From: Ptychodera flava
Taxonomy: Eukaryota; Hemichordata; Enteropneusta; Ptychoderidae
Assembly (NCBI RefSeq): GCF_041260155.1
Contig: NC_091935.1
Location: forward strand, 3,204,001-3,268,000
DNA: 64,000 bases
Direction of reading: 5' to 3'
The translations under genes were made by a program, and so were the position numbers. Numbering within the stretch: the stretch's first letter is position 1; the number at the start of each line of letters is the position of its first letter. Shown one piece after another: positions 1 to 12,741 of this stretch. A model generated the notes under the pieces. That model had not been told where the DNA came from. It searched no databases and worked only from the letters and a program-made list of their open reading frames with translations.

Positions 1-1811
1 CACTATGCGTTCTGACATGTTCTCTCCTTTGACTGTTGAAATGTAATCAGTATTCAAGGGTTCGGCGAAACAAACAAAAAACCGGGAAAAACCAAGACAG
101 AAAAAACACACTACTTAACAACACGGAACTAACTGTACTCCGGTCATTTCTATTTTCGATAATAGCCGGAAGTGTGGGTGGCATGATCTTGTAGTGTCTA
201 CCGTTTAGCCTTTATCTTTGAGATGCAGTAAATCTTTTAAAGAAAACTCGTTACTGGGATGTACAGCGTGGACTCTCAAATACCAGTACATGTTGAATTC
301 TTCGAGTCTTGTGTAAACCTAATCTTCAAATATGATATCAGTCGGCGTAGTAGTGTCTGAAAAGCCCGTAATTTTTAAACGTTTACAATCATGCCACTTT
401 AAAACAAACGTTTTAAAGTTCAGTTGTTGAAATTCACACTTTTAATTATAGTACCGGTAGAAATTTGAAGTCAATCGTCAATGTTTTGTAGGGAAAAAGC
501 TTTACAACTTCGCTACCACAAGCAAAACGGTTTTTTTTTTCTGAAAATCTGCCCCAAATAATGTTGTACAAATTTTTGATTAACGGTGTTCGGAACTAGA
601 TTTGTGAATTCGAAAGCTGCACTCTCATCCCTTTGACGAATATGGCTCCACGTGATAATTACCATAATTGCCAATTAATTACCGAATCACGGTCCCTCAA
701 CTTTGGACCGAATCAATGGATTAAAACACCATACATTCTAAATAATGAGAATTAACCAGTTCCCGCCTGTATATAAGAATTCTTTCGCAACGTTTGTTTG
801 AATTACCCTGTTCTACACGAGTACACAAGGGGGGCACGTTCATACATTAAAATTCATTTAAAATTCAAAGATTTTTAAGGACCTTCGCCAATTTTCTAGG
901 ACTTTTTGAGGTCCAAAACACATACTCCAGGTATCACTTTACAGATTTTAAATATCATCTAACAAACATTTTCATAATGTCATGGCCAGGTATTTTGTGA
1001 TTATCGAAAATTGTAATGAAAACTTTTTACACATTCCTCCTCGTGATCGTTCATTATCACGAGCATGCGTATTGACATCAAGGGCGTCCATGCATAAAAC
1101 ACAACAAAAACGATTTATTATTTCAAAGAAGAGAGAGAAATAATTGCCAGCCACTGTATGTCTGCTGTAGATGGTGCGAGCAGTGACCATGTCGGTTGTT
1201 AGAGAAGCAAACAATGCCTTTGGGAAGAACCATTCGATATCCGAGAGGGGGCTGGAGGATTTCGGAAAAAAATTACTGCAAGCCAATGATGAGAAAAAAT
1301 GCCCCAACAATAGAAAGAAAAATGCTACGAGGGAGGCTTCCGAGAGCTTTGCTGTGATGCAATGAAATCAACTATGATAGGAAAAGTGTGACTGCAGACA
1401 ATGGTCCCTTGAGCTGCCGTCTACAGCTAAATATGTGGTCAAATATATTGAATCTTTAGAGGCCCAGCTTTCGCTGTACTCCTTAATACGTCGATGTAAA
1501 TGTAGTTAGGCTGAGTTACACATGCAATACGGCAAGTGTTCAAAATGTCGAAATGTTTCATTTGCAAACCTATGAAAATGGATAAAGTGACTGATACACG
1601 TCAATTATTGAGTAACAACAAAAGATTTTAATATTATCATAGTCTTAGATGTTATCAATTACTGATTTCTATGAACTGGTTACAGTTCCAAACACGGCGA
1701 CAAATGGACGTTTGTAGCTGCTTCATAGTAAACCTTGCTCACAAACACAGCCTCGCGGAAGTCTGCAGTGTAACAACGTCAACCATTAATCAAAAATACA
1801 GTGTGACATAG
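1..1811. other. AT-rich intergenic DNA, no gene seen
   Basis: No recognisable gene, RNA or repeat. Two short antisense-overlapping open frames near 970-1365 lack codon bias and any recognisable domain, and I treat them as chance. Confidence 0.5.
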
Positions 1812-3148
1812 TATGGCGAGTAATCAAGGCCAATATTCGAACTCCCAATTCTCAACTATACAACTCAACGTTCAACATTCACACTCCAGGCCAATTTTCA
1901 ACTATACAATCAAGATTCAACATTCAAACTCTTAATTTTCAACTATACAACTCAACATTCAACATTCAAACTCCCAATTTTCAACTATACAACTCAACAT
2001 TCAACTATACGACTCCACATTTTCAACTTTCGAACTCCCAATTTTCAACTATACAACTCTACATTTTAAACTTTCGAACTCCCAATTTTCAACTTTCGAA
2101 CTCCACACATTCAACTTTCGAACTCACATTTTCAACTATGGAACTCAACATTTTAGATTCGTATTCCCCATTTTCAACTATCGAAGTCATAGGTCCCCCT
2201 AGACCACTAGCCAGCGAACACAAGCCAAAATGAGCATACGGAAAAAAATCGTCGGTGTCATTTTACATGAAACTACTTATCACTTTGTTAGGGAGCCCCA
2301 AACATATTATGACCTCGCAGTTAACTTTGGACGACTCCGAGTTCGTTCGTGACCACGTCAGTGGTAGTTTGTTTAGGCTGCTACTTGACCGTGACCCGCC
2401 TGACAGACGGGGAGATGTGTCACGTAGGTGTGAGAGTCTTGTTAGACTTTTGTCACAGTTAAGTGGCATTGGAATGTGTAGTGAGCGTATTGTCCAGCTA
2501 GTGCAAGCCGCTCAACGTGAAATACATGATGTTGAACATAGTGGTCACGGTGTAATAAGGGGAAGTGGCTTCACACATCAGCCATCTCGTCTTGTATGTG
2601 CTTTGGTGTGTTTAGTGTCTGATTGTGTTTTGGCTGTAATAGTGTGGAAATTAACAAGCGAGTTGTTAATTTTAAAATAAGCCATGGCGAGCCACGCACG
2701 CATGCTCTTGTCATTAGACGACATGATAGCGACCGAATTAGGCCTAAGTGATGGCGGAGGTCGGCGGTAAATCTTGAAGTTATAGCACCACAAGTGTTTC
2801 CGGTTCATATTTTTGGACCCTCTAGAACATCACATAGGAATAACTCTAAAACTCCGAAACGTCATGTGACGTATCTATGACGTGTTCTGACGTAGTATAG
2901 CCCAGAAGGAAAAACGTGGGTAACTACAATGAAGCAAGTTAGGGATGCCTAGGGAGAATACGAATCCCAAATGTTGAGTTCGAAAGTTGAAAATGTGGAG
3001 TTCGAAAGTTGAAAATGGGGAATAGGAATCCCAAATGTTGAGTTGAATGTTGAGTTGTATAGTTGAAAATTGGGAGTTTGAATGTTGAATGTTGAGTTGT
3101 ATAGTTGAAAAATGGGAGTTCGAATATTGGCCTTGATTACGCGCCATA
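1812..3148. mobile_element. DNA transposon with long inverted repeats made of minisatellite arms
   Basis: The left end begins TATGGCGAGTAATCAAGGCC and the right end is its reverse complement with one difference (CGCCATA at 3142-3148). Both arms are built from short related units such as TTCAACTATACAACTC, about 370 bp on the left (1830-2190) and 210 bp on the right (2940-3135, inverted). GACATAG flanks both ends, a 7-bp direct repeat that may extend to 9 bp. Long terminal inverted repeats with a target repeat of this size fit a Mutator-like or hAT-like cut-and-paste element; the superfamily is not settled. A 141-codon ORF lies between the arms. No full transposase is visible, so it is probably non-autonomous. 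Confidence 0.75.
2309..2680 (+). CDS. Unrecognised ORF inside the long-TIR transposon
   Basis: An open frame runs 2255-2680. I prefer the Met at 2309, where the composition becomes protein-like (start MTSQLTLDDSEFVRD). The first 100 residues are charged and helix-prone, with Leu- and Arg-rich segments and a CERIVQLVQAAQ stretch; the last 30 are hydrophobic. I recognise no family. It sits wholly between the two inverted arms, so it is either a remnant of a transposon protein or captured host sequence. No intron signals were assigned. A chance ORF of this length is possible in 64 kb. Confidence 0.35.
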   Translation: MTSQLTLDDSEFVRDHVSGSLFRLLLDRDPPDRRGDVSRRCESLVRLLSQLSGIGMCSERIVQLVQAAQREIHDVEHSGHGVIRGSGFTHQPSRLVCALVCLVSDCVLAVIVWKLTSELLILK

Positions 3149-4412
3149 GACATAGTAGTGCCGAACACTGTATATAGAGATCACTGTATGATAATGTCAG
3201 ACATATTTGAGGGAGTGGATTACATGATGCTAAATGTTGTCAAGTATAATGGTATAGTGCAGTTTTCAAGTGACCAAGGAGGAGATCCTTGAGTGTTGGG
3301 TAGGTCAGTGGACTGGTAGCAAGTTCAAATTTTATATTTAGTGGTTTGTTAGTGATACGTGTAGCACTGATCCACAGATCCTCGAGGGGCTATAATCATC
3401 GATCACACTCTACCTGCGTAATTTTATTAAGCCATACCTGGATCCTTCATAACTGTGGATTGCAATGATATCCAGACCAATTTTTGCAAGTCATGTGCTT
3501 TACCATCAAACAGTAAAATTAACTAGTGCTGGTATTTCAGAATCAATGACTTATATTTGTGTTACTGTTGCGTATATTCATGCCTTGTGCACATATAAAG
3601 GGATTTATAAAACAAATACATAGTCGTCATATGATCCCTTGAATGTTTGGATATCATATCAATATATCTTCATAGCCTTGTTTAAATCTTCTGTGGGCGA
3701 AAGGTAAAATGTGAACGACCTTTTTATATGTTACATAACAATGATACGTTTCACACATTGGCCACTTCCCCAGAGAAAACTTCTGTAACAACGATATATA
3801 TGAAAATACATCACGAAGCATACAAACCGATTTTGATATCATAGTCCTTGACATATTCCTAGCGAAAACAACATCAATCAAAATCGGTTTTTTGCTTCAG
3901 TTAAAGGCACTTCATAAATTGAATAATACTCGAAATACTAAGAAGGATTTACACAAGTTTTCTACGATATACCAAAGTCTCTGGGCGCCCCTAGGCGTAT
4001 CAACGAAATTTCACGTGGCGTACAGAGAGGTCAATATTCTATGCGGAAGTATATGTATGAAGTATGTATGAAGTGTAGACACCAGTAAAGTTGAAAGTAA
4101 AGAGAGATTGGATGGTCGCTGAGATTTACTTGACCATAGTTTTAGATGAAAACTGTCATGTCATGCGTTCATACAACGAAACTTTACGTCACAGGGATCT
4201 TTAGAGGGTAAGCACTTTCACTTTCAAAGAGTTTCGACTCATCGAGTGAAACAGTTATACTTGAACCTGCATGGGAGGTATTCACTGCATTGATTCCGGC
4301 AATGTAAAAATGGTTCGAGTGAGAAGCGGCAAAACTTGACTTGAGGACTTTCTCACAACAAACGTCGCTTAGGGAAATATGGATTGCCCCACTGTTTTGA
4401 CGAATCTGTAAA
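3149..4412. other. Intergenic, no gene seen
   Basis: AT-rich sequence with only short chance frames. An imperfect local duplication of a TATGAAGTATG-like word lies near 4055-4075. Confidence 0.45.
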
Positions 4413-5147
4413 GGTAGAGTTGACTTTTCAGATCCTCAGATTCAAATCCTCAGATCCTCAGATTCAGATCCTCAGATCTCAGACCTCAGATCCTATAACT
4501 TCAGATGCAGATTCGAATTTACAAGCCTTTTACAATGCCTGTATTAACAGTATGATTGCAATATTTGAAATAATAATTTGAATATGACATGTGCAAGGCA
4601 GTTATGAAAACAAAAAAGTCTACATAAACGTTTTCGCTCAACAAGTTTCAACGAACACGGGTCTACAATTACAGATTAGCTAACTTGCTTCTTCCGACCC
4701 CTGAATTCTGATTTAGCTCGGGGTCACTGGCGTCCAACATGGATTAGTTATATTCCCTTGCCATTAATATTACGAACGATGGTAAATACGGACTGTCGAT
4801 AGCCAGCATTTACATGATCGTCGCGGTCTTGATCGTTCGATCGCGGGTGTGTTTATCTCTATGAGGGAACGCTCACGTGATGACATAACAAGTGGAATTA
4901 TTGCGAACCCTGTCTTCGACTGATGACGTTCTGATTCTGAGATCGAAGTTTTTAAGTTCAAGATTCCAGATAGAAATAAAATAATTTCTAAAGCCTTTTT
5001 AAATCAAAATTATATTTTATATTACATCAAACTTTGAAAATTGTGAAATTTTAATTCCGAATCTGCGTCTGAAGGAATAGGATCTCAGGTCTGAGATCTG
5101 ATCAATCTGAGGATCTGAATCTGAGAATCAGAAAAGTCAACTCTACC
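4413..5147. mobile_element. Non-autonomous inverted-repeat transposon with CTCAGAT minisatellite arms
   Basis: The left end GGTAGAGTTGACTTTTC (4413) is matched in inverse by the right end, GAAAAGTCAACTCTACC ending at 5147. Inside each end is an array of TCAGATCC-like units (about 4428-4495 and, inverted, 5080-5130). The flanks AATCTGTAAA and AATCTGTGAA form a 9-10 bp direct repeat with one mismatch, as expected for a Mutator-like target duplication. The interior is AT-rich with no coding capacity. Confidence 0.7.
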
Positions 5148-7084
5148 AATCTGTGAACAGTTTTCGTTACATGTGTTCTCTAAGTGGCGCACCGTAAATC
5201 GGATAATTTCTATATCAATTCCGGGAAATAAAACGAAGAAAATTGCCACACCTTGTCAGATACTTCCTTTCTCGCTGCTTGAAATGCACACACATGAACC
5301 GACGCCGAATACAAGCAGAGGGCATAGACCACTTTCAGAATATTCTAAATGGAGGAATATCTACAACTTCATTAAAGCTACACTCCTTACGAAGTTCACG
5401 TACTAGAAAGGCTTGAACGTGCTATGAAAATGAAATGCATATTTCTGTGATGGCAACATTTTAGAAACCCTACAATTACAACAGTTGCGAGAGTAAACTT
5501 GAACATTAATATCACGGTGCACAAATGCAGAAATTAATACAACTTCCATTTCCGGGTTGCTTTCCTTGCGAGATAACATGTAATTGTACAACATTAGGGC
5601 GGAACATTGCCATCGAAAAATATAAAACTAACATATATCAATGCCTGACGACCATGGACATAACATATTTTGAACTCTTGAAACTCGAGAAACTTTTATC
5701 CTGACAGTCGTAGATCGATTGGAAAATGACGAAGTAATTTTAAATCCCAAATGCATTGAAAGATCATAGGAATAGACTATTTTGTTTCGGGGTGATATCA
5801 GGGATGTAGAATGACTTAGGCGTACGACCGATGGCCTTTATCACAATCCCTCTACACATAATACATGCACATAAGTCAACACGAATGTTGATATTGTACG
5901 TGCCTCTTGTTGTTATGTAGAAATGTTCACTATTTACCTGTACATAGCCAAGATTCCGTCAACAAACTGTATGCCAGCTACTCTTGAATGCAGGAAAAAC
6001 AAACTCATATATCCGAACCAGTCGACACCTCAGATGACACTGTTGTTCGACAGTCAGTATTAGCTTAAACATCGGCTAAGTTTAGTGCGTTGGTACTATG
6101 AAGGGGTTTCCCCAACTACGTCATGTCAATAGATAGCCAAAGGCTGGTAGTCTACAGAGCACTAAAGAAGAGTTATTTATGCCCATTAAATGTCATTGTT
6201 CAGATTGTTGCTGACGCAGTCGGGCCTCGACACCCATATACAATGGTTTTTGACAATGGAAGTGCTCTCCAACGGTAAGCTTAGAGCTATACTCGCGTGT
6301 GACTTCTTAGGTCTGTGTTATGTCCATGTCCATGGTCGCGATGTATTTTCATTGTGCATACTTACAAAAATGATCGACAGGGGACCAACAGGGGTTGATG
6401 TATGTTAATTTTATCTTTCATTCATTTGAATATTTTTCAGCGAAAATTTATAGAAAGTCGGCATTTTTCAAAACAATGTCAAAGCAGCATGCGAATTTCG
6501 CCTTCGCATGGCAGCGGCATAAAACGTATGCCGCTAATCAGTGACTGTATCGGCTTTTCCGGTGTCATATGTACAAAACCGGAAGATTCATAGACAACTG
6601 GTGCAACAAAACATGGGTACAGTTGGTGCGGACAATGAAAAACAGCGCGTTATGAAACATTTTGTAATTAGGCTAAGGTCAAATTGGCCTACTTGTTGGG
6701 TCAGGTAGGTCTGGTTTCCGACAAGTTTGTTATAGATCGAGTTGACCTGACACTGTTCCAAAGAGTTGAGTAAATCATTCGATTTACAAAGCTAATAACC
6801 AATGATTTCCGTTATCCTAAAACACTGAACACCTAAAGCAACTAAGCTATTCCTTGTTTTAGTCTACTATTTTGCAAAGCGATACAATGCTCGACCAGGC
6901 TCATGGAGTGATCACTTAAATTCGTCCACAAATTGCAGTGGCGCAGTCAGGTTTTCTCAGATTATCTTTGTTCTCATCCTCTGAAGGGACTTCTGAACTG
7001 ATGACGGTCAAGGTTGACGTAATGTGAAGTGAGTACAGCATAGTATCAGCTTATAATTTATTATTTTATGATGTATATTTTGTG
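5148..7084. other. Intergenic, no gene seen
   Basis: Several 60-77 codon open frames occur but show no domain, codon bias or splice context. No repeat structure was recognised. Confidence 0.45.
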
Positions 7085-7087
7085 TCT

Positions 7088-7260
7088 TTTGTTATTTTAT
7101 TTAATCCTCATCCAACAGGCATTGCCCAATTACAGGATGAGGAACCATTACCCACTCTAAATAGAGCAATGTGGAATAAAGGAAGAGCACCGTGCTGGAG
7201 TCTCGAACTCACCATCCTCCAACAATGAGTCCGTCACTCTGGACTTACCGGGCCATCCCC
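7088..7260 (-). mobile_element. tRNA-derived SINE
   Basis: Read on the minus strand, the head begins GGGATGGCCCGGTAAGTCC, which contains a box-A-like TGGCCCGGTAAG. About 45 bases later comes a box-B-like GTTCGAGAC (plus-strand 7200-7208). This is the spacing of an internal RNA polymerase III promoter. The body continues to an AT-rich tail near 7088. The tRNA of origin is not clear, and target-site repeats were not resolved. Confidence 0.6.
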
Positions 7261-7262
7261 TT

Positions 7263-8650
7263 ATAGTGAGACCGATACCCTAACCTGCTTTCTGTTGTGT
7301 AAATTACATGAATAACGTATTTCAAAATATGTATTTTCTAGGGGGAGTTAAATATTTGCTTTTCTGGCTTGCCTTAACCGTGGACAAGCGACTGGGCTTC
7401 TGTTTTGTCACCATTAAAATTCGGAAAGAAAATTGTAAAATTAAAAGACCATATGTTGTAAAATGAAAAGACCATTTGAAACAATAAATGAGACTGCACA
7501 AAATACTTCGTTCATTTGTAAAGTGGGAACTGTTTTTCGTTATTGTGCTTGAAAACTAAAGCTTGATAATCTTGGGAAAATACATATCATTATATTCTGT
7601 TTGATTGAAACTTGATTGAACATAATGGTTCACCTAATGATCACGTGTACAAATTGAGAAAAGACACACCTCATGTTCGGTTTAATTTCAGTTGCGGTGT
7701 TAGATTAGAATGGGTGTGTGATGGTATTTTCGAATGCAATTTAATTATCAGGGTAGATAAAACTATAATCAGGAAAAATAACAGGTATACGAGTGGTCTG
7801 CCATGACGCATTGTCAACCAACAGTGCCCGGTCAGCAGACGACAAGTCTTATATATCGCAGCTGGAATGTTTTGGGCTGTAATACCAACATATTTACAAT
7901 TTATTAGTTTATTATTGGCAAAACCGTGCCAAAAATTTAATTAATTGGCCAAAAAATTAAGACAGACAACATTTATGACGACTACTTGACATTCCAGAGA
8001 TGCACCATTTTAGTTGAATCGGTAGCTGTGTTCAAACTTCAATTTCCAGTACTACGTTGTAATTAGTTTTAATTACTATTGCAAATAAGTAATAGTATAC
8101 TTCAGTCTTCCCTTTCCAAACCGAAATATTTCATTAAGGAAAATCGCAAAGTATTATAATTACTTGCAGACGTAACCAACAGCGCTAAATTATGCAAAGC
8201 AGTATGTTTACGTACCTTTGATCTTTAGTGAAAATTAGAGTCCGTTAGAATTTAACAGTAACATGATCTTCAGCTTTATGGTACACTGTCAGATGCAAGC
8301 CCAAGGTGGCTTTGAGAAACCCCTGTTCAAAAGCTGCAGAATATTTTACTACATGTATATTCGTAGCTCACCACTCTGAATGGTTTTAAAGATGTTTCAT
8401 ATAAATAGTATCGTTATTTGTGTGTTTATTTTTGCAACGTCACGGTGACTTCTCTCGTTATTTGTAGTCAACGAGTTGACTTTTTATGATTATTTTAGGA
8501 GTCAGTCTTTGGAGTTTAATATTTCTCAGTATTCATTCCGTCACTCATGGAGTGTCAACACTCAGGCTTCAAAATGAAATACATGTCCTAGAAACAGTAA
8601 CATTGGGAAGTCTCATTACAAACCTGTAACACTCGTACAACGAAAGCATA
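7263..8650. other. AT-rich intergenic DNA, no gene seen
   Basis: Nothing recognisable apart from a short direct repeat of an AAAAGACCAT word near 7443-7472. Confidence 0.45.
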
Positions 8651-9171
8651 TTAAAGCCCCAATAGCTGTGAATGTTCAATAAACCGATCTCAAAATATCC
8701 TCAGTTTTCCGAGAATTTTTTTGCAATAAGACCCATTAGAGACTGAAAAGTGTATAACGCTGTTGTGAGTGTCAAAAGTGGCATGTAAATTCAAAGGTTT
8801 TGACGTCATTTTAGATTTCCCGCCATTTTCAAAAACTAATCATATGACAGGGAAAATAAAGATTATAACAACAAAATGTTGGCCATTGTGTATTGTGCAT
8901 TCAAGTCAATACATCATGCTTGTTTCTGGTGTGATCACGATGTGCATGTACAGGAAATACTGTTTTTTGTATTTTCCCGTGGGGGCGCCATTTTATGGGT
9001 GCGGCACCAATTTATTATTAAGCCTGTTAAAATGTGTAGGCATGGTCCAAATCAGCGAGCAGTGATACTTCAATACACGTCCTTTAGTTATCACATTTAC
9101 ACGAACCAACTTAGGTTTGAAAATGAAATCACGAAAATAATGCGTAAAATTCGCAGCTATTGGGGCTTTAA
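8651..9171. mobile_element. TTAA-flanked miniature inverted-repeat element
   Basis: The left end TTAAAGCCCCAATAGCTG (8651) is mirrored at the right by CAGCTATTGGGGCTTTAA (to 9171). The TTAA at both ends suits a target duplication of the piggyBac type. The 521-bp interior has only chance frames. Confidence 0.7.
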
Positions 9172-9541
9172 AATAGCCAAAGGTAATCGACACTAAAATA
9201 AAATATGAAGTAAGGGTTATTGAAATTCGGGCAAAGGTCATGAACTTTTTCAGGTCTGCTTAAAGACTACGTATCGTCAAAAATAATAGGGAAATAACAG
9301 TGCAAAATTCATACTCAAACCGGAACCCAGTGGCGTATTATTGTCCCACGTCGCATGACAGACGTAAACACAAACAAATGCGCTGATGTATTCATGGTTT
9401 TGAAACTATTTGCAAATTTAAACCCGCAAACCATGGCTGATGTCGCTTCGAGTGACATCAGATGAGTTGATACTTGACCTCTTATCACTATGACTAATGC
9501 TACAGAAAATTGATTGCTACTGGAATGACGCAAATCGCCGT

Positions 9542-9834
9542 TTAAAGGGCCAGCAGCTATTACTGTGGAATGGTTTCGTCACAATTATTGTTTTACATGT
9601 CTATCGCAGCTTATGGTTCTAGTCCCAACTCATGTTAAATTACATGTTATTTAGCTGCCAACACAGCGTCTGTTGAATTCATTTGTCAACAATATCACAT
9701 GTACAGGCTGAAATGACAAGCTGAGATTTGTGCATCTCAATATGCTTTAGGGATAGAAGAAGAGACTGAAGTTGAAGTTACAAAACAAAAAAGTGAAGAA
9801 AAAAAATCAAAAGTTACAGCTACTGTCACATTAA
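9542..9834. mobile_element. TTAA-flanked miniature element, diverged
   Basis: Left end TTAAAGGGCCAGCAGCT and right end AGCTACTGTCACATTAA are imperfect inverted repeats. The right end resembles those at 18585-18608 and 61068-61095, so it belongs to the same broad family. Its right TTAA is shared with the next element fragment. Confidence 0.5.
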
Positions 9835-9879
9835 AGCCCCATCAGCGGTATCTTTTTGCATTATTTCAATACTTCTTCT
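9831..9879. repeat. End fragment of a second TTAA element
   Basis: TTAAAGCCCCATCAGCGGTA followed by CTTTTTGCA matches the left end of the element at 23146-23472. Only this end is visible before an M1 copy begins at 9880. Confidence 0.45.
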
Positions 9880-10229
9880 TTAAGGTAGTATGCACCTCGA
9901 AAGTGAAAGACTTAAACTTTTGCTCTAACTTTCCTGAAGGAATCTTTCAATCATTCTCTTTCAAAATCAAGAATAAAAATAGGGGGTCACCGTGCAAATT
10001 TTGGTACTAGAGAAACAAATTACCCAAGATTAGAAATTCAAAATGGCCGCCATCCCTGTGTTAACTCTATGGAGAAAAATAAAAATTTTCGAATTTCGAA
10101 AAACTAAGCCGGTGAAAAGTTTTCTTTCACCAAGAGCTTTAAAATGAACCCCCACATGTGGTATATTAGAAGAGAATTGTAAAAGTTTGAGAGTCCGAAT
10201 GTCTGTCCCCGAGGTGCGTTCTACCTTAA
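9880..10229 (+). mobile_element. M1 MITE copy 1 (reference copy)
   Basis: A 350-bp element bounded by TTAA on both sides. The termini are TTAAGGTAGTATGCACCTCG and, inverted, CGAGGTGCGTTCTACCTTAA. It has no coding capacity. The interior carries CAAAATGGCCGCCATC, close to a YY1 site. Related copies lie at 15766, 20295, 22862, 49271, 54576 and 63693, and a weak one near 30010. This proves dispersal within the window. Confidence 0.85.
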
Positions 10230-10459
10230 GAAGATTTGAAATCAAATGCAACTGATGTAGAAATGCACACTGAAGTGTGATCACAGAACATCTTTCACAC
10301 ATTAGCGACGAACTTACAACTTTTTATCAATTAAATAAATTTTGACTCGCAAGTCACGTTCACATATGACTGTCGCGAAAGAGTACACAAACATTGTTAA
10401 AAATCGACCGAATATGTAACCAAGGATTGAAGTGGTGACATTTTAAAAGACAACATGGC

Positions 10460-11692
10460 TTAAGGCCATCGTCTGGGCTAATGTCGGTCAAAATGCTCAA
10501 AAAATCAAATTTTATTTTTTTCCTTCATTGTCACCCTCGACATGTATACTTTCAAATAAGCTATATCATTCTTCAAAAAATATTAACTAAAATCGAGAAA
10601 AATCGCGTTTTTTTCCCACTGACCCCTGGTCAAATTTTATTTAGTCTAATTATATATTCAAAACAGGTAAATCGCTATTTTTGGTTGCCTAAAAACTTTG
10701 TTGAGTTATGGCATCATGTATGAAGTAGTGACCATTTGCTTGCTTATTGAAGCAGCTTTTTCAGAGGTAAAAATATGGCGTTGTGGAAATTGTGAGTTTG
10801 AGACTAATTGCAGTCTAAAAAAGCCAGATCAATGAGTAATCGGGAAGAAATTATATTTTGTGTGGATATTACTGTAAGGCATATGAAGCTTTTCATTCAG
10901 GTATAGCAATTAAACCAGAAAACAAACCATATTAGACGTTATGGTGTCCATATACATAACAAGTAAAGAATCTCACATGAATTTCATTATCATGCTGATT
11001 ATAAAATCAATGTTTTTTTGATAATTAACAGTTCATTTTTCACTTAGAAAGCAATTACAACCAGGCTTTTGTAAATAGAATTCTAACTGACAATTTAAAC
11101 TTGTCGAATACCCTATTTTGAGGTCGTAAACTTTGCATGAAGTATGAGTATCACCTTTATGTTGTAAACATTTCAATCCAATACTCCTAACAATTGTGTT
11201 TTGTACTGCATTCGTTTCTTGTGGCAGTAATAACTCTTGAAAGAATGGTTGGAATGCAATGAAAATCAGCCAACATATGTGAAATTAAATACTTTACAAA
11301 ATAAACCTCAAAAAACAAGGTCATCCAATCATGTCATAGTAGAAACTTGACGGAAAGTTGTGAAATTTATTAATTTTTCAATCTTACCGAGATGACTATG
11401 ATTTAATTTATATTGACATCTTATACAGTCATAGATTTAGGTTCATATTGTAATACATATACATCTGAATGCTACAGAAAAAATTCGGTTGTTGTATGAC
11501 TTTTCGTTCAATAGATATCTTTGCCACAAATTTCCTCATATTTTTAACCCTGAAATTGTCGCCATGCCAACCGAATATCCGGTTTTCCCCCTGCACTGCA
11601 TTTTACCATCTACTGCAACAAAAAGATGACAAAATCTGAAAACAAGGTACTACACGGTTAGTGTTTTAAAATAGCCCAGACAATAGCCTTAA
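10460..11692. mobile_element. TTAA-flanked inverted-repeat element, 1.2 kb
   Basis: Left end TTAAGGCCATCGTCTGGGCT (10460) and right end AGCCCAGACAATAGCCTTAA (to 11692) are inverted repeats with two differences. The interior is AT-rich without a long frame, so the copy is non-autonomous. Confidence 0.65.
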
Positions 11693-12741
11693 TGACTTGA
11701 AACAAAAACTTCTCTCAGAAGATGGGTAATATTTTTGTAAGCAAAATGCAAAAAGTACAGTTAAGGGATTTTCAGAATTTACTTCCAGGGGAGGTTGCAG
11801 ATTTTCGGGGTTAGGGATTCGATTTACAATAGAATAAGTTACTGCGGGCCTTCACATAAAACAACAACACAGTCTTTCAAAGGGAGTATAAACAAATCAT
11901 TTGAAACCAAATGGAGGCACGCGCAAGCTCCTTTTTAAGTCACTTCTATCAACTTTGCCCATACCATTTCGAACCAAAACAACCTCGTAACCTAAAAAAA
12001 CAACCCCACTTCGCCCAAACTCTGTCGCAAACTCATGAAGATTTCATCTGACTCACGGTCAGTACACATAACAAAACATACAGAGAAACGCAATCCCTTC
12101 CACACTAAATGAGAAATAGCAATGGGTCTTCAACCGTGATGTTTACTGTTGTGTCCATTTTGATTATGACAAATGTACTCTGTATCATTTTTTTCTGTAT
12201 GCTATTGTCGGCTCTTGTGGAAACTTGAAGAGAAGAACTGTGTTATTCTCGAAAAGAACCAAGTGTATAAATGTCAGTATATTTTCTTAATATCTGTCAT
12301 GTTACTGGATGGGTGGTATCCAACTAAATACTTTTTATTTTTTAGTGTTATTGTTATGAAAAGAAGTTTATTCATCGGCGTGTTCAATGTCTCTGCCAAG
12401 TATCATTATAGCTGAATGTTCTTAGCCCCAATCTCTTGGCTATTGTGTAAAAAACAGCACTTTAGTTGTGAAATTTCGACTGTTCTGACATGTGCACGTA
12501 TATCTGAGGAAAATGTACCTATGTCTGTCTGTATGGGGGAATGCAATAAAACAAGAATTTTAAGGCAGGGACATAACTTCTTGCATTCACAAAGAGAGTG
12601 AAATTTCCAAATTCACCAGGAAAGTGTAAAATCCTCTCTGTTCCCGTAAGTACAATATAGACATTCACTAACGGGGCTTTATTGACATGATATTATTGCC
12701 TATGTATCACTCAGCCGATAATGCATGCATGAAAGCCGCAG
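11693..12741. other. Intergenic, no gene seen
   Basis: AT-rich sequence with only short chance frames. No repeat ends or gene signals were recognised. Confidence 0.45.
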
